64,000 bases of DNA from Thozetella sp. PMI_491 (GCA_021432635.1 MU270021.1:752594-816593); one strand, 5' to 3'. Shown: positions 46,992 through 57,519, numbered from the stretch's first letter. Program-made: numbers and translations. Notes: generated from the sequence alone by a model not told the origin.

Positions 46992-48056
46992 ATGTGCAAG
47001 TCACCGCTGCACCCCCTCCTGGTGGCCCTGCCAAAGGTAGAGCACCACCTGCACATCGAGGGCTCCCTTTCGCCCGAGTTCCTCTTCGCCCTAGCGGCCC
47101 GGAACAATATCCCGCTGCCTGCCGAGGACCCAGCGTACGCCTCGGTCGAGGCGCTGTACGCACGCTATGCGGCCTTCACCTCCCTGGATGACTTCCTGGG
47201 CTACCACTACACCGGCATGCGCTTCCTTATCACGGCCGCCGACTTCGAGGAGCTCGCGTACCGCTACTTCCAGCACGTGCATGAGACGGCGCGCGTGCGC
47301 CATGCCGAGATCTTCTTCGATCCGCAGATGCACACGGCGCGCGGCGTGAGCTATCACACCGTCATCGAGGGCCTGAAGGCAGGCCAGCGGCGTGCTGAGG
47401 CTGAGTTTGGCCTCACCAGCCTGGTGACCCCCTGCCTCCTGCGCCACCTACCCGTGTCCGACTCGGCCGCTATGTGGGAGGAGATTAAGGCCTCGGGCCA
47501 CTTCGCCGACGGCACACTCGCGGGCCTGGGGCTCTGCAGCACGGAGAAGGCGAAGCCCCCTGCAGCGTGGGCTGACATATTCGTCGAGGCCAAGGCGCTC
47601 GGCATCCGCCGCACGGTGCACGCCGGCGAGGAGGGCCCGGCGCAGTACGTAGTGGACGCTCTTGACAAGCTGGGCGCGATGCGCATTGACCACGGTGTGC
47701 GGGCGGCCGAGGACGCAGCCGTGCTCAAGCGGCTGGTGGACGACGGCATCATGCTGACCGTGTGTCCCATCTCCAACGTCGCGCTCAAGGTGTTCAAGGA
47801 TGTGTCCGAGGGGCCGATTCGGAAGCTGCTGGACGCTGGAGTCAAGTTCAGCATCAACAGCGACGACCCGGGCTACTTTGGCGGGTACATCCAGGAGAAC
47901 TACTGCGCGGTCGAGGAGGCGTTCGGGCTTAGCCTGGACGAGTGGGAGGGCGTGGTCCGGGATGCGATCCTACTGAGCTGGGCGGAGGAGGAGAGAAAGC
48001 AGGCCATCCTAGGCGAGATCGACGCGGTGCTAGCCGATTGGAAGACTAAGGCTTGA
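46992..48056 (+). CDS. AAH1: Adenine deaminase, fungal Aah1 type (354 aa)
   Basis: Zinc enzyme of the adenosine/adenine deaminase superfamily, converting adenine to hypoxanthine and ammonia for purine salvage in the cytosol and nucleus. Single exon. The open frame extends upstream, but the first in-frame ATG is 46992, giving MCKSPLHPLL. Metal and catalytic motifs appear in order: EHHLHIEGSL near residues 17-26 (two zinc His), HAGEEG (His ligand and catalytic Glu), RIDHGV (catalytic His) and FSINSDDPGYFGGYI (zinc Asp). The SDDPxYFGGY form is typical of fungal adenine deaminases rather than adenosine deaminases, which read more like TDDP. Length is close to yeast Aah1 (347 aa). It is convergent with the lipase-like gene, 401 bp apart. 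Confidence 0.93.
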   Translation: MCKSPLHPLLVALPKVEHHLHIEGSLSPEFLFALAARNNIPLPAEDPAYASVEALYARYAAFTSLDDFLGYHYTGMRFLITAADFEELAYRYFQHVHETARVRHAEIFFDPQMHTARGVSYHTVIEGLKAGQRRAEAEFGLTSLVTPCLLRHLPVSDSAAMWEEIKASGHFADGTLAGLGLCSTEKAKPPAAWADIFVEAKALGIRRTVHAGEEGPAQYVVDALDKLGAMRIDHGVRAAEDAAVLKRLVDDGIMLTVCPISNVALKVFKDVSEGPIRKLLDAGVKFSINSDDPGYFGGYIQENYCAVEEAFGLSLDEWEGVVRDAILLSWAEEERKQAILGEIDAVLADWKTKA

Positions 48057-48457
48057 GATGGAGAGGCGTGGCTCAATCAATGACTGTAGAAAAGCAGGTG
48101 CCGTTCGCGCAAGTGGCGTGGTGCCCGTCCTGCAGGACGAAAGGGTATCCATGCCCCGGGGATTGGTTGAGAGATATCCTATCTACGGCGTACAAGGAGA
48201 GGTTCAACACGGGGACACCATTAATAACGAGTTTAACAAAATAGTCCATATGGGTGGGGTTCTAAAAGGGGTGCGAGGAAATACCTACGGGGATGCAAAG
48301 AAAAGGGGTTGATACCTCCGCGAGATATACGTCACCTCTTCTGGGACACATGAACAGTGAGCATGAAGATATGTGCAGCAAATTTTGCGAATACTAGTCA
48401 TGTTCAAATTCTATTCTCATCTCGGCGTCATCTGCCTTGCGGGCTCTTCATGTCTGT
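48057..48457. other. Convergent intergenic spacer
   Basis: Holds the 3' flanks of the convergent deaminase and hydrolase genes. No gene is seen. Confidence 0.5.
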
Positions 48458-50779
48458 CTATTCATCATCCGGGGATCCCGCCAACCCTCCTACCAGCCCC
48501 TGCATTCTCCGGCCGAGCAGGTCGTCTGAGCTCTTCAGCTTGACGAAGGTCGTGTCCCGCTTGAGACCTCTCCTCTTTTTCTTGCCCTTCTTCCCGTTGC
48601 CGTTGCGCTCCTCGCCCGTCTCGGTTTCGGGCTCCGCGTCCCCGTCGGCCTCGCCGTCCTCCACCTTTTGCTCTTCCGGGGCCCTCGACGGCTCCTTCTT
48701 GAGCGTCGGTGCCCTTACCCTCGTCATGCTCATCTCCAGGGGCTTATCTTCGATATCGCTTGATTCCCTCCGCATATGGTGCCTGCCGTCCGGCTGCTGC
48801 GACTCGCGCCGGGCTGCCGCATTGTCCACCAGTGCTGCCCTCCTCCCGGCCTTCTGGCGCTTCCGCGCCTCGACAAAGGCGTCCTCGATCCAGCGGGCCG
48901 ATCGCTCCATGAGCTTCCACGCAGGCGGGTAGATGGTTGGGAACTGCAGCAGCCCGTGGCTGACGCCTGGGACGAGCGCGACCTCCGCCGCGCTCTTCTC
49001 GTCGAAACCCTCCGCTTGGGCGTCCTGCTCCTGGTAGTCGAGGCGCGAGCCGCCGCTCGCGTACATGGCAGCCTTGACTCTCCGCAGCCGCCCGGCGAAG
49101 ACAACTGTGTCGTCGACCAGCGGGTCGCGCTCGCCCGTGAGGAAGTATGTCTTCGGGAACTGTGCAAGAAGCATATCGGGGGCGAGGATGGGGCAGAGGA
49201 GATAGTCCTGAGAGAAATCAGGCCGGTTGTGCGGGCCGACATAGAGAATAATCATGGCGCGCATCATCTCGGGTGTCAGGACGCGGTCGTTGAAGTACGA
49301 CAGCATGCTAGACATGGCTAGCCGCGTGCGCAACGGCGCGGGGTGGTGAGAGGCGGCGCTGCTCTGCTTGGTGAGCTCCGGGGAATTGGGCACGAGGTTC
49401 TGCTTGCTGAACCTCGAGGGCGTAGAGTGGGCAAACTCAGGCGCAGGGCTGCGCATGTCCGAGGAGCTACCGGCCGGAGGCACAGTTGTGTCGATCCTCA
49501 TGGCGTCCTCGGATTCCCTGGGACTCGCCCTGTCGTCGTCCTCGTCGTCCGAGTGGTGCGGCGTGCCGACTAAGTCGTTGTACTGCATGCTCTTGCGCTG
49601 GACGATGGGCTTGTTGGTGCCGCGTGAGCGGCGGTCTTTGATTAGCGCCATCTGCTCGTCCGACATCCAGTTGCCAATATTCATGTCAAGGCCGGGGTAG
49701 AACAGGATCAGGCCGTCGGGGATGGGCAGATCCGCCTGGCCATGGAATCGGCGCACGGGAGACCAGCCGCTCTCGATGACCATGAGCGTCATGGCGGTCG
49801 CGAGGTTGCCACCAGCGCTGTCGCCCGTTACGACTATGCGCGGGACCTCTTTGCCCGAGAGCCCAATGCAGCGGCCGCTGCTCTTCATGATGGTGTTGTA
49901 AACGTCGTAACACTCGTTGAGCGCGTAGGGATACGGGTACTCGGGAGCCTTCTTGTAGTCCAAGCTGAGCACCGGGAGGCCCGTCTTGGCCGCCCAGGCG
50001 AGGAGGCGATCGTCGTGACACCGGGGATCCATGGCAACGAACCCGCCCCCGGGAATGTCTAGGACAATCTTGTTGTGATGCTCCAGGTCGGCCAGAGGCC
50101 CGTCGTAGTATAGCCACGCCGAGACCGGCTCCTTGTAGTCGCTAGTGCTTGGGCGGGGGATGCGTATGGCGCGCGGTGGCCACCGTGAGAAACGCGGCCG
50201 CATCAGCCCCTGCAGAAAGCGCAGGTACGGGGACTGGCTCCCCTTATTCCAGCTCACCCGCAGGTGTTCCACCGTCAGGTTGCCCCGGACCTTGCGCACC
50301 TTCTCGTCGGCCTTCTCCGCGGCGATCAGGTAGTATGCTGCGAATATCATGCTCGCCAGGTCCCGCAGCCACTTGCTGCGGATCTTCATCGCCGTCCAGA
50401 AGCCCGCATCCAGCGCCGTCAACGCCCAGGTGGCGCGGAAGTAGGTGGGGTCGTACATGTTGGCGAGCGGATCGGGGCTGGCGAGGCCGACGAGGGTGCT
50501 GAAGTTTCGGGAGGCGTAGAGGTAGATCATGGTGATGACTACGGTCTGCCATGCTGTGAGGGTCTTGGAGGAGAAGCGCGAGAGGAAGCGGATAAGAGGC
50601 GGGCCGTGTTTGTCGCCCCTAGCAGAAAAGGTTAAGGTCTGTGGGACAAGAGGGCGTGGAGGGAGAAGTTACGGGACAGCTACTCACCTGGCTAGATATG
50701 CAGACCAGAACGCAAGCACTGCCAGCACCTGAAGCCGGCGGGACTTGGAGGACGGCCGCCCTAAGACGTGGTCGAGCAT
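48458..50779 (-). CDS. Hormone-sensitive-lipase-like alpha/beta hydrolase (750 aa, 2 exons)
   Basis: Exon 1 is 50779-50688 and exon 2 is 50618-48458, with a 69-nt intron (donor GTGAGT, acceptor CTGCTAG). The upstream exon supplies residues 1-30, including a hydrophobic LQVLAVLAFWSAYLA. A second hydrophobic stretch at about 52-66 suggests membrane or lipid-droplet attachment. The catalytic core has the HSL-type oxyanion motif IPGGGF (about residue 219), the nucleophile motif VVTGDSAGGN (Ser near 298), an acid in TGERDPLVDD and the base in PGVSHGLL. Between nucleophile and acid sits an insert of more than 100 residues, acidic and Ser/Pro-rich, like the regulatory insert of HSL. The C-terminal 100 residues are charged (KKGKKKRRGLKRD). 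Likely a lipid or steryl ester hydrolase; the substrate is inferred only from family. Confidence 0.88.
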
Positions 50780-52148
50780 GTTGGACGCCGGCTCAGTCTC
50801 CCAGAATTGTGTTGGTGGTACAACAAGGAAAAGAAAATGCAACGCTGTATAGTGATACAAGGCTCCTCCTACAGCTTCAGCACTCGCTATCCTGTGGGTT
50901 GCGCGGATCCCATCTAGGCTGCGTAGTCTCGGGGCTCAGGTCGAGGTCGGTCGGGATCGCTGTCGGACCGTCGAGGGTAGCGACTTTCCCCCCTCCTTGA
51001 AGCGTGGTAGATGGTGCTTCACTCGGGATCGGCTCGCCGCAATCGTTCGACAGTGGGATGTGGTCTCAAGCTGGCAGAAACAATGGCGAGCAGAGGTGGG
51101 CTGAGGAGAGGTCGCGGGGGCGGGGCGATGGGTGATGGGCGTGTTCAAGGAAGATAAAAGCACAGCGCGCCGCCGCCTACCGAGACAATGGGAAAGCCGA
51201 TCAATGCAATTGACGAAGGGGAGAGCGCTGTCAGGCCCAGGATATTTCCACCTTAGCGGTGGGACGTTCGTGGTCCCGTGGACCCCGTCGCAGCCGTGCC
51301 GGGCCGGAGGAATGCAACTGGTGTCGTCACATGGCCACTCTTCCTTCTGACATGTGAAGCGGGCCAGGGGGACGGCAAAGGCTTAGCGCTGTGCGACCTG
51401 TAGCAGTGGGTCCACGGACACTGCCCGGACGCTGGAGGGGGGCCCCGGATCCCGACGGCTTGGCAAGCACAAGCACTACAAGCACCACAAGCACACCCAA
51501 TTGCAGGGGCCTCCCCCCCACCCCGCACCCCTCGCCCACAGCGCCCCCGTTTGCTTTTGGCCAATCGAGCCAATCGCTGCTCGCTGCCCCAACTCCAGAG
51601 GCTCTCGTCCCGCCCAAATGCGGCGGGAAGGACCGCTGCGGTCCAGACCTCGTCCTTCAACCCGCAATCGGGCGATGCTATGCCAGGAAATTTGAGAAGT
51701 TCTGGGGTCTTGTATGCAGCATGCAGGGCGCAAACCTCGAGCCATCCAACGGAAAATCTTGCAGAAAGCCGGGCGCTGACCCGTTGGTACCTCGTGCCGG
51801 AAATTGGGCTTACACGGTGGCTCAACCCGCTGACAGTGTGGCCCCGCGGGTTCCCCGTGGCCGACGTGGCTCCCTATTATAAGCGGGCTCGTTGGCTGGC
51901 GATGGCTCCGGCTGGTCTGCGACTGGTTCGCCTGTTGGCAACTGACTAAAAGACGCCCCGGAGCATGTGCAAAAGGGGGCAACCTCCACGTCCTCGTGTC
52001 GCGGTCGAGACTAAGGTAATTGTTTCTAGCCCACAAATTTTTTGGGGGCTGGCCATCCATTATTTAACGGATGGATGGATATCTTGGCAAATGATGGTAT
52101 GCACTTTTTCTTTCTTTCCAATTTTTTTTTTAACTCTCTCAGGGGCTC
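50780..52148. other. Intergenic, no gene seen (1.4 kb)
   Basis: Contains the promoter of the hydrolase gene and the 3' flank of the HET gene. AAGCAC-type simple repeats occur at about 51465-51494. Open frames on both strands around 51.3-52.0 kb overlap each other and have no domains. Confidence 0.5.
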
Positions 52149-54062
52149 TTACACGAGGTCTATCCACCCCCGAGGAACTGAGCCGATATCCGTCGAGGGC
52201 GCCAAGTCGTCCCCCGTGATTCCGTGTATGTAAGCCCCGCACACGAGCTTGTACTTGCCCGGCGCGTCCCTGGACGGCCGCAGGACCACAGGGAGCGAGC
52301 TTCCCTCTAGGAGAGCCACATAATCTCCGGGCCGGACCTTGTACGAGGCCACTCCGACATAACCCCGCTCCGTGGTCAGCAGGCCACGGAGATGGAGCGT
52401 CTCTCGGACGATGCACGCCATCGGCATCAGCTCGTCCGTCTTCTTCTCCGGCAGGCCCAGCCGCTCTGGCCCTATCTTGACCCATTCCGCGAGCGGCCGG
52501 CCCTGCACGGGGAACTCGCGCATCGAGGCATAGCGGAGATGCAGGCGGCTGAGCGGCGTGTCCTGTCCGGGGTGGCCGGCGGGTGGGCCGTCTTCTCCGA
52601 AGCGCCTCTCTTGATCAAACAATTCTCTCCCAAGTGCTCCGTAGTTGGTCGATTTCGCTTCGCCCCGATGGCGGCTTGCGAGGAAGCAGCTGTAGATGGC
52701 GCGGCACACTTCGCTTTCGTCCCGATAGACCCCAATCCCCGGGCCCGGCCAGCAACCCGGCACGGTCTCATGGACGGGGAGCGCGTGGCCCGGGAGTTTT
52801 GGTAAGATATTAGCCTGTACCTCATCATATATGTGTCCCCAGCACTTCAGCACACGCTCCATGCATCCCAAGGATCCCTGATGGATAATCTGGCGTGCAT
52901 TGGACCGCGGCGCAAGGCCGGTCTCCTCCGGCTGACGCGACATATTCGCAAGCTGGAAGGCTCGATCGGCACAGCTCCAGTCAGGCACCCAGCTAGGAAG
53001 CCCGGCCAGTTTGTGCTTGGCTTCGCGGCTCTTGTCCATCTCGATGTGGATGATGTCCAACGATTTGCTCTGGTGGATGTAGCCGGCTACGAACTGCGTG
53101 TAGACGTCTACCACGTCAGCCTTGTAGTCGGGGACGACGAAGTCGGCATCGCATGCAAACCCCAGCTTGGCGAAGATGTAGTCGCGCGGATCGGTGGCGC
53201 GCGAGGTCAGGGTTTTCATATGGCAGGCCAGAAACCCTAGCGGCTCCCCGGCGAGCCGCTTCGCCCGGAGCTCTGCCATGCCGGCCACGCTACGGAGCGA
53301 TGCGTAGTAGTGGGCGAGTGAGATACTGAAGTTGTTGTTGAGCAGCTTGGCGAGCCTCTTGGGCCACGGGTAGAGCTGCAGCAAGCCCTTGGACAGCGTG
53401 TCTCCCTCCATAGACGTGTCGCCGCAGATGAACTCGATATGGCGCGCGAGGATGGTCTCCTGCAGCACCCACGTCCGGGTCCACCAGCGGCGCTCCAGGA
53501 GGTCCATCAGCGCTGTCCACTGAGCCTTGTTGCGGCGGGCCATAGCGAAGGCCAGGACCTTCTCCCATTCGGCGTCCTTGATCTCTGAGAGTTCCTTGAT
53601 GAACTGCATCGCGAGATCGGACGTCTCGGTTCCCCTCCCAAGCCAGACCAGCACTTTCTCGGCGCGCGAGTAGATCTCGCCCATCATTGATACCTGCATT
53701 GCCCTCTCTTGTATGTTTTCTTGATTGATGCAGAGAGCGTCCACCCAGGCGAAAACCACCTCGCCCGGGTGCAGCTTGACGACGGTCCTCAGCCCCTCCA
53801 CTAGGTTATGCTCGACAGGGAGGACATGTCCATTAATCGTCAATTCCTCGCGGGCGGCGGGGTGGGCTTCCGAAGTGTACCTCTTTGCCTCTTTGTCGCC
53901 CAATGCCGACCCCCAGGTATAGGACATAGCGATGAATCTAGGTGCATTGTGGATCTTGTAGTATATCGACTCGCAGTGGAGCTGCCCACCGTCGCTGTCG
54001 ATCTTGAGTAACCTGAACTCTCGGCTGTTGACTGTTGAGTGGAGATTGCGGTATAGCGCCAT
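52149..54062 (-). CDS. HET-domain (heterokaryon incompatibility) protein (637 aa)
   Basis: Single-exon gene with an intact HET domain at about residues 40-220. The three conserved blocks are visible: FIAMSYTWGSALG, then WVDALCINQENIQERAMQVS followed by MGEIYSRAEKVLVWLG, then RRWWTRTWVLQE with an ICGD tail. A C-terminal region includes the usual PGDYVALLEGSSLPVVLRP...YIHGI segment seen in many HET proteins. By family these proteins trigger programmed death on non-self recognition or act in innate-immunity-like pathways; most members have no assigned partner. No NACHT, WD40, patatin or other partner domain is fused, and none is in the neighbouring genes. It is the first of three minus-strand genes in the accessory-looking 52-57 kb block. 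Confidence 0.93.
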   Translation of the reverse strand: MALYRNLHSTVNSREFRLLKIDSDGGQLHCESIYYKIHNAPRFIAMSYTWGSALGDKEAKRYTSEAHPAAREELTINGHVLPVEHNLVEGLRTVVKLHPGEVVFAWVDALCINQENIQERAMQVSMMGEIYSRAEKVLVWLGRGTETSDLAMQFIKELSEIKDAEWEKVLAFAMARRNKAQWTALMDLLERRWWTRTWVLQETILARHIEFICGDTSMEGDTLSKGLLQLYPWPKRLAKLLNNNFSISLAHYYASLRSVAGMAELRAKRLAGEPLGFLACHMKTLTSRATDPRDYIFAKLGFACDADFVVPDYKADVVDVYTQFVAGYIHQSKSLDIIHIEMDKSREAKHKLAGLPSWVPDWSCADRAFQLANMSRQPEETGLAPRSNARQIIHQGSLGCMERVLKCWGHIYDEVQANILPKLPGHALPVHETVPGCWPGPGIGVYRDESEVCRAIYSCFLASRHRGEAKSTNYGALGRELFDQERRFGEDGPPAGHPGQDTPLSRLHLRYASMREFPVQGRPLAEWVKIGPERLGLPEKKTDELMPMACIVRETLHLRGLLTTERGYVGVASYKVRPGDYVALLEGSSLPVVLRPSRDAPGKYKLVCGAYIHGITGDDLAPSTDIGSVPRGWIDLV

Positions 54063-54825
54063 TAGTCGCCCGATGTTACTGCCAAAGGGAAGTCAAATTG
54101 CCTGTGAGCTAGGAGCTGTATACAGCTGTGTTCGAGCGACGCGCCGCTGAGGGCGGCTTCTCTACCTTATCTATGGCCTTATCCTAGAGGATTTCTGAGG
54201 ATAACCCCCGCCTTGAGCGCAGCCGCAAAGAGCCACGCCGGGATGCCTGAGCTCAGCCTCCAGTCTGCCTCGCCGTCGACTGCAGGGTCGACTGCTAGGG
54301 TTCGACTTGGCGGCCTGTGAGAGAGTCTAAGACCGGTCATCACTGCAGCCAAAGGGGGCCCCTTGATGGATTGAAAAAATAGGCAACTGGAATGTATGGC
54401 GATTCCTTATTTGCCGGACTCAATTTCTGTTCTGAATATTTATTTTCACTGTTCATCCCGCTTGCTTTTTAGCCCAGACAAGGATCCTCGGGCAAGTGGC
54501 GCGCTAACAACAACGACGCTCTGCAGTCTGCACGGTTAAATCTTGAGCACACCGACCTGCATGGCGTTCCGGATCTCGGCACCACGATGATTCTTGCCCT
54601 GCCTGCTTGATTGGCAATTGCCAAGACGATACGAGAGTTAGTTGAGTGCGGTCGGCATCTGCGCAGTTTCTAACCGGCCTGCTACCTGAACACGATAGCC
54701 AAATCCACATTAAAAGTTGAATATACTCTCCTTGCCAACAGCAGCGGGGGCTTGTACCCAAGGTTACCAGGTAATGCGTGGGAAGGGGCTTCTCTGCGAA
54801 TTGGGTATTCTATCCACCTACGCTA
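54063..54825. other. Intergenic between HET gene and secreted-protein gene
   Basis: No gene is seen. Probably the promoter of the HET gene and the 3' UTR of the next. It appears more AT-rich than the adjacent coding DNA. Confidence 0.5.
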
Positions 54826-55570
54826 TTAACCATTACTATACACGGTAGTGATAGGGGTAGCGGTCGGGCAGCCGCTTTGCGATACGGTAAAGAAACCCCA
54901 ACCCGTGGTGCATTGGACACAACCTGTAGATGTAGGGCAAACGGTTGTCGTCGTAGGCTCCACGACCACTCTTGGACAACCACATGGGACCGTCACGGCG
55001 GCTGCAACCTGGCGTCAGAAATGACATTGGGAACGACACACTTTTTGGGGAAGAAAGACAACTAGGTATTGGGAAGATACGGGAAGAGATGAAGCACATA
55101 CCATCAATAATGCAGAACTGGGAGGTGTCGCATGCGTTGGCACATCCGCTTGTGGAATATATGGTCTGAGTCGGACGGTACGTGCAAGACACAGCAAGGG
55201 ACGTCGGTTCTGGAGTTTCCGTTGTCGCTGGCGTGCAGGTAGAGGTCGAAGTGGCATACAGATACGACGTCGAACAGCCGGCGGGACACGGCTCACCGTT
55301 GCAACCATAATGGGCCGTGACGGTCGGGACAACAGTCGGGCAGTCGCATGGGTTCGAGATGGTCGACAACTGAAGACAAGCTAGAGTGGTACACTCGGTG
55401 CACGCCGAGCCAACCGAGGTGACAGTCGGGCAGTGTGAGTTAATGCTAGAGCTCACCGCCGTGACGCCGATGGGCCTGTTCATACAGTTAGCAGAATCCA
55501 TATCCTCAATTCCAAATTGTCCTTACCCAGCGGCAATCGCCGCGAGAAATATGGCAGGCTTAGATAGCAT
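54826..55570 (-). CDS. Secreted Cys/Thr-rich protein (197 aa, 3 exons)
   Basis: Rebuilt from exons 55570-55527, 55475-55102 and 55001-54826. Intron 1 has a GCTAACT branch site. Intron 2 has CTGAC and uses the second of two close AGs, because only that one keeps a frame in which Cys/Thr repeats continue. The N-terminus MLSKPAIFLAAIAAG is a short signal peptide. The mature part has about 20 cysteines in roughly 182 residues, separated by Thr/Ser/Pro stretches. Similar blocks recur near both ends: CPTVTSVGSACTECTT near the start and CPTSTGCVQCTTGWG near the end, with CDCPTVV and CGCPRVV inside. No GPI signal is evident; it ends in VYSNG. Function is unknown. A TATAAAG lies 115 nt upstream. It is a candidate cell-wall or effector-like protein by composition only. 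Confidence 0.75.
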
Positions 55571-55684
55571 AAAGTCCGAGCTTGACGAAATAAGATGTGA
55601 TCTTGACCAAGATGAGCTATTGTGGCCGTTGACTTCGGACAGTCAGTTTTGGAGCAGAGAACTTGATGAGGACCTGTCTAAGAG

Positions 55685-55691
55685 CTTTATA
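55685..55691 (-). promoter_or_regulatory. TATA box of the secreted Cys/Thr-rich protein gene
   Basis: Minus-strand TATAAAG, 115-121 nt upstream of the ATG at 55570. The spacing matches that of the TATA elements before the GAD and LPMO genes. Confidence 0.5.
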
Positions 55692-56240
55692 GCGAACGAG
55701 AATGTGACGCGGAGGCCCGGCTGTATTATTCCGACCGGTAACAATTTATCCCCCAGCTGGGCGGTGTTAAGGCGATCCCTTGCTCGCGTACCGGGAGACG
55801 TGGTGACATTAAGCGCGTGTGACGGCATTGATTAGACGTTCGGCTTTCCTGAAATAGACCGATGGCAGGAGATCGTACCTGGAAAGCTGGGGATACACCT
55901 TACTGGCAATTCACACTCCCAATCTCCTCCCGCCTTGGCAAGCCACGACTGGGGGAATACGAACATTCATCGTGCGCCAAGGCCCTTCGATTGCATCTGG
56001 GTTGGGAACGCGGGGTAAACACCGAGATATAGGGACAAACTCGGAGCTGGATCTCTCCGATCATGACATTTATCTCTATCGCCTAAGGCCAGCGGATCGA
56101 TTCGCCTTTTCTGTGTGTTACATGTGTACAATTACAAGGACTAGTCGTCTGCTGGTAGCAGGTCGAGAACGGTCTCTTCCCCAGAACTGGGACTAGTGAT
56201 GCCCTGTCGGAACAAAGAGTGGCTTTCTAGGACATCGCAT
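55692..56240. other. Intergenic between secreted protein and LPMO
   Basis: 3' flank of the LPMO gene and distal promoter of the secreted-protein gene. No gene is seen. Confidence 0.5.
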
Positions 56241-57418
56241 TCACACGAAGATGTCGTTCTGCGCGCCAGGTGACCAGCCCATACCAGTGTTATAGCCAGG
56301 AGACACTCCCTCCGGCGTGACAACATTGTTCCCGGTGGCCTCTGTAGTATACATAATCAGTTCTTTGTCAGACAGGACGGTGCTCGTACGCTGGGGACTC
56401 ACGGTTCCACGCAATCATCTGTTTAGCGCCCTTGACACACTTGGTGGAATCATTTCCGCAGTACACGGGCGGCTTGGCGGCTCCGAGCGTCTGGGTACTA
56501 GTGGAGCCGCTGACATGGCACTTGTAGTTGGCCATACTATCCATGGCCTAGTGTTAGTAATCTCCTAGAATGGATGTTTCTGTAGCTACCCGGAGCATCT
56601 CTCAAGAGCAGGAGCTCAGATGCTCCCGGGATTCGACGAAAATGGCAAAAAGGAGCACGGGGAGACGAACTACATGTTTGGCTGACCGCCTGGGACGCAT
56701 ATTAGTCGTCAGCTAGTTCACGCAAGTAAATGAGGCCAGTACGCACATCCGTTAGGCACCCAGAGCCAGGCACAGTAGCATCCTCCGGGGGGACAAGCGG
56801 GGAGGTCCTGGGGGACGTCGTACCATGTCTCCCGGTACCACGGCGTGCTGAAGAGGTGGTTAGTACATCGTCTCGAGGAGGAACTAGGGAATGACCCGCG
56901 GTGTGGGCCTACATTGGTGCCACTGAGAACACTACAAGGTTCTCTAGCGTCACATCTTTGATATCTGACTGATACGAAATAGCAAATGCTGTGCCGGCCG
57001 CCATCGAGTGGTTCTGAGTATGCATGGCCCCGTCATCCTGGATACAGTCTGGAGGGTTTCCAGGCCCTTGCCAAGGCTCGGTGTGCTCGTTACCGTCAGG
57101 CCACTCGCTCGTGAACTGGCCGCCAAACGACAAGGTGGTTTGACCCTGGTTGTGGGCAAGTTCGACCTTGAAAGAGCTCCCGGCTGGGAGTTCGAGCGAC
57201 GAGCCATCGCGTGGCGGCACTTTATCGCAGCCGCGGTCGGCCTGCATCCACCACTCCTCGAAAGGCAGCTGGAACAGCGGGTTCACTACGTCGGACGTAT
57301 TCTCCTGGTAGTTATCAGGGTCGGGTCCGCCCTCACAATACATGCCCTTCACAAAGGCAGCAACGTGCCCATGGATCGGCGCCGCAAGGGCTAAAGTGAT
57401 GGCTAAGGAGGGAAGCAT
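56241..57418 (-). CDS. AA14-like lytic polysaccharide monooxygenase (286 aa, 5 exons)
   Basis: Exons on the minus strand are 57418-56913, 56847-56747, 56689-56671 (19 nt), 56536-56403 and 56341-56241. The intron before exon 4 has a perfect TACTAAC branch site. A 17-residue signal peptide ends ...PIHG, so the mature chain would begin with His18 (HVAAF), as a copper His-brace needs. A second His candidate is H133 (AMHTQNHS) and an axial Tyr candidate is Y149 (AFAISYQSD). The sequence between has WW..., PP-G-LELPAG and Cys spacing resembling AA14 xylan-active LPMOs. So does the following VVFSV...W...[24 protein letters not shown] block. The last 80 residues (NMYMANYKC... to GAQNDIFV) form an extra Cys-containing tail. 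Sequons at N40 and N136. It would act outside the cell on plant cell-wall polysaccharide. The family call is by pattern memory and needs a profile search. Confidence 0.78.
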
Positions 57419-57487
57419 GATAAAGTGTGATTATAGAAGGTAATCAACTGGTAACCGCGAGCCAAAGAGAATTGCTACCCTCCAACT

Positions 57488-57500
57488 GCCGATCATCGGC
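57488..57500. promoter_or_regulatory. CCG-N5-CGG everted repeat in the LPMO promoter
   Basis: GCCGAT and ATCGGC arms around one central C, a perfect inverted repeat that places two CGG triplets as CCG-N5-CGG. Zn2Cys6 dimers bind such paired triplets. It lies 70-82 nt upstream of the LPMO start codon, between the TATA and the ATG. The binding protein is unknown. Confidence 0.45.
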
Positions 57501-57513
57501 ATACTAGTCGCCA

Positions 57514-57519
57514 TTTATA
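57514..57519 (-). promoter_or_regulatory. TATA box of the LPMO gene
   Basis: Minus-strand TATAAA, 96-101 nt upstream of the ATG at 57418. Confidence 0.55.

Noticed and set aside
54836-54999. Unspliced C-terminal frame of the secreted Cys/Thr-rich gene
   Set aside because: The frame loses the Cys/Thr pattern. Using the second AG of the acceptor pair restores a frame with repeated CPT blocks and a clean stop.
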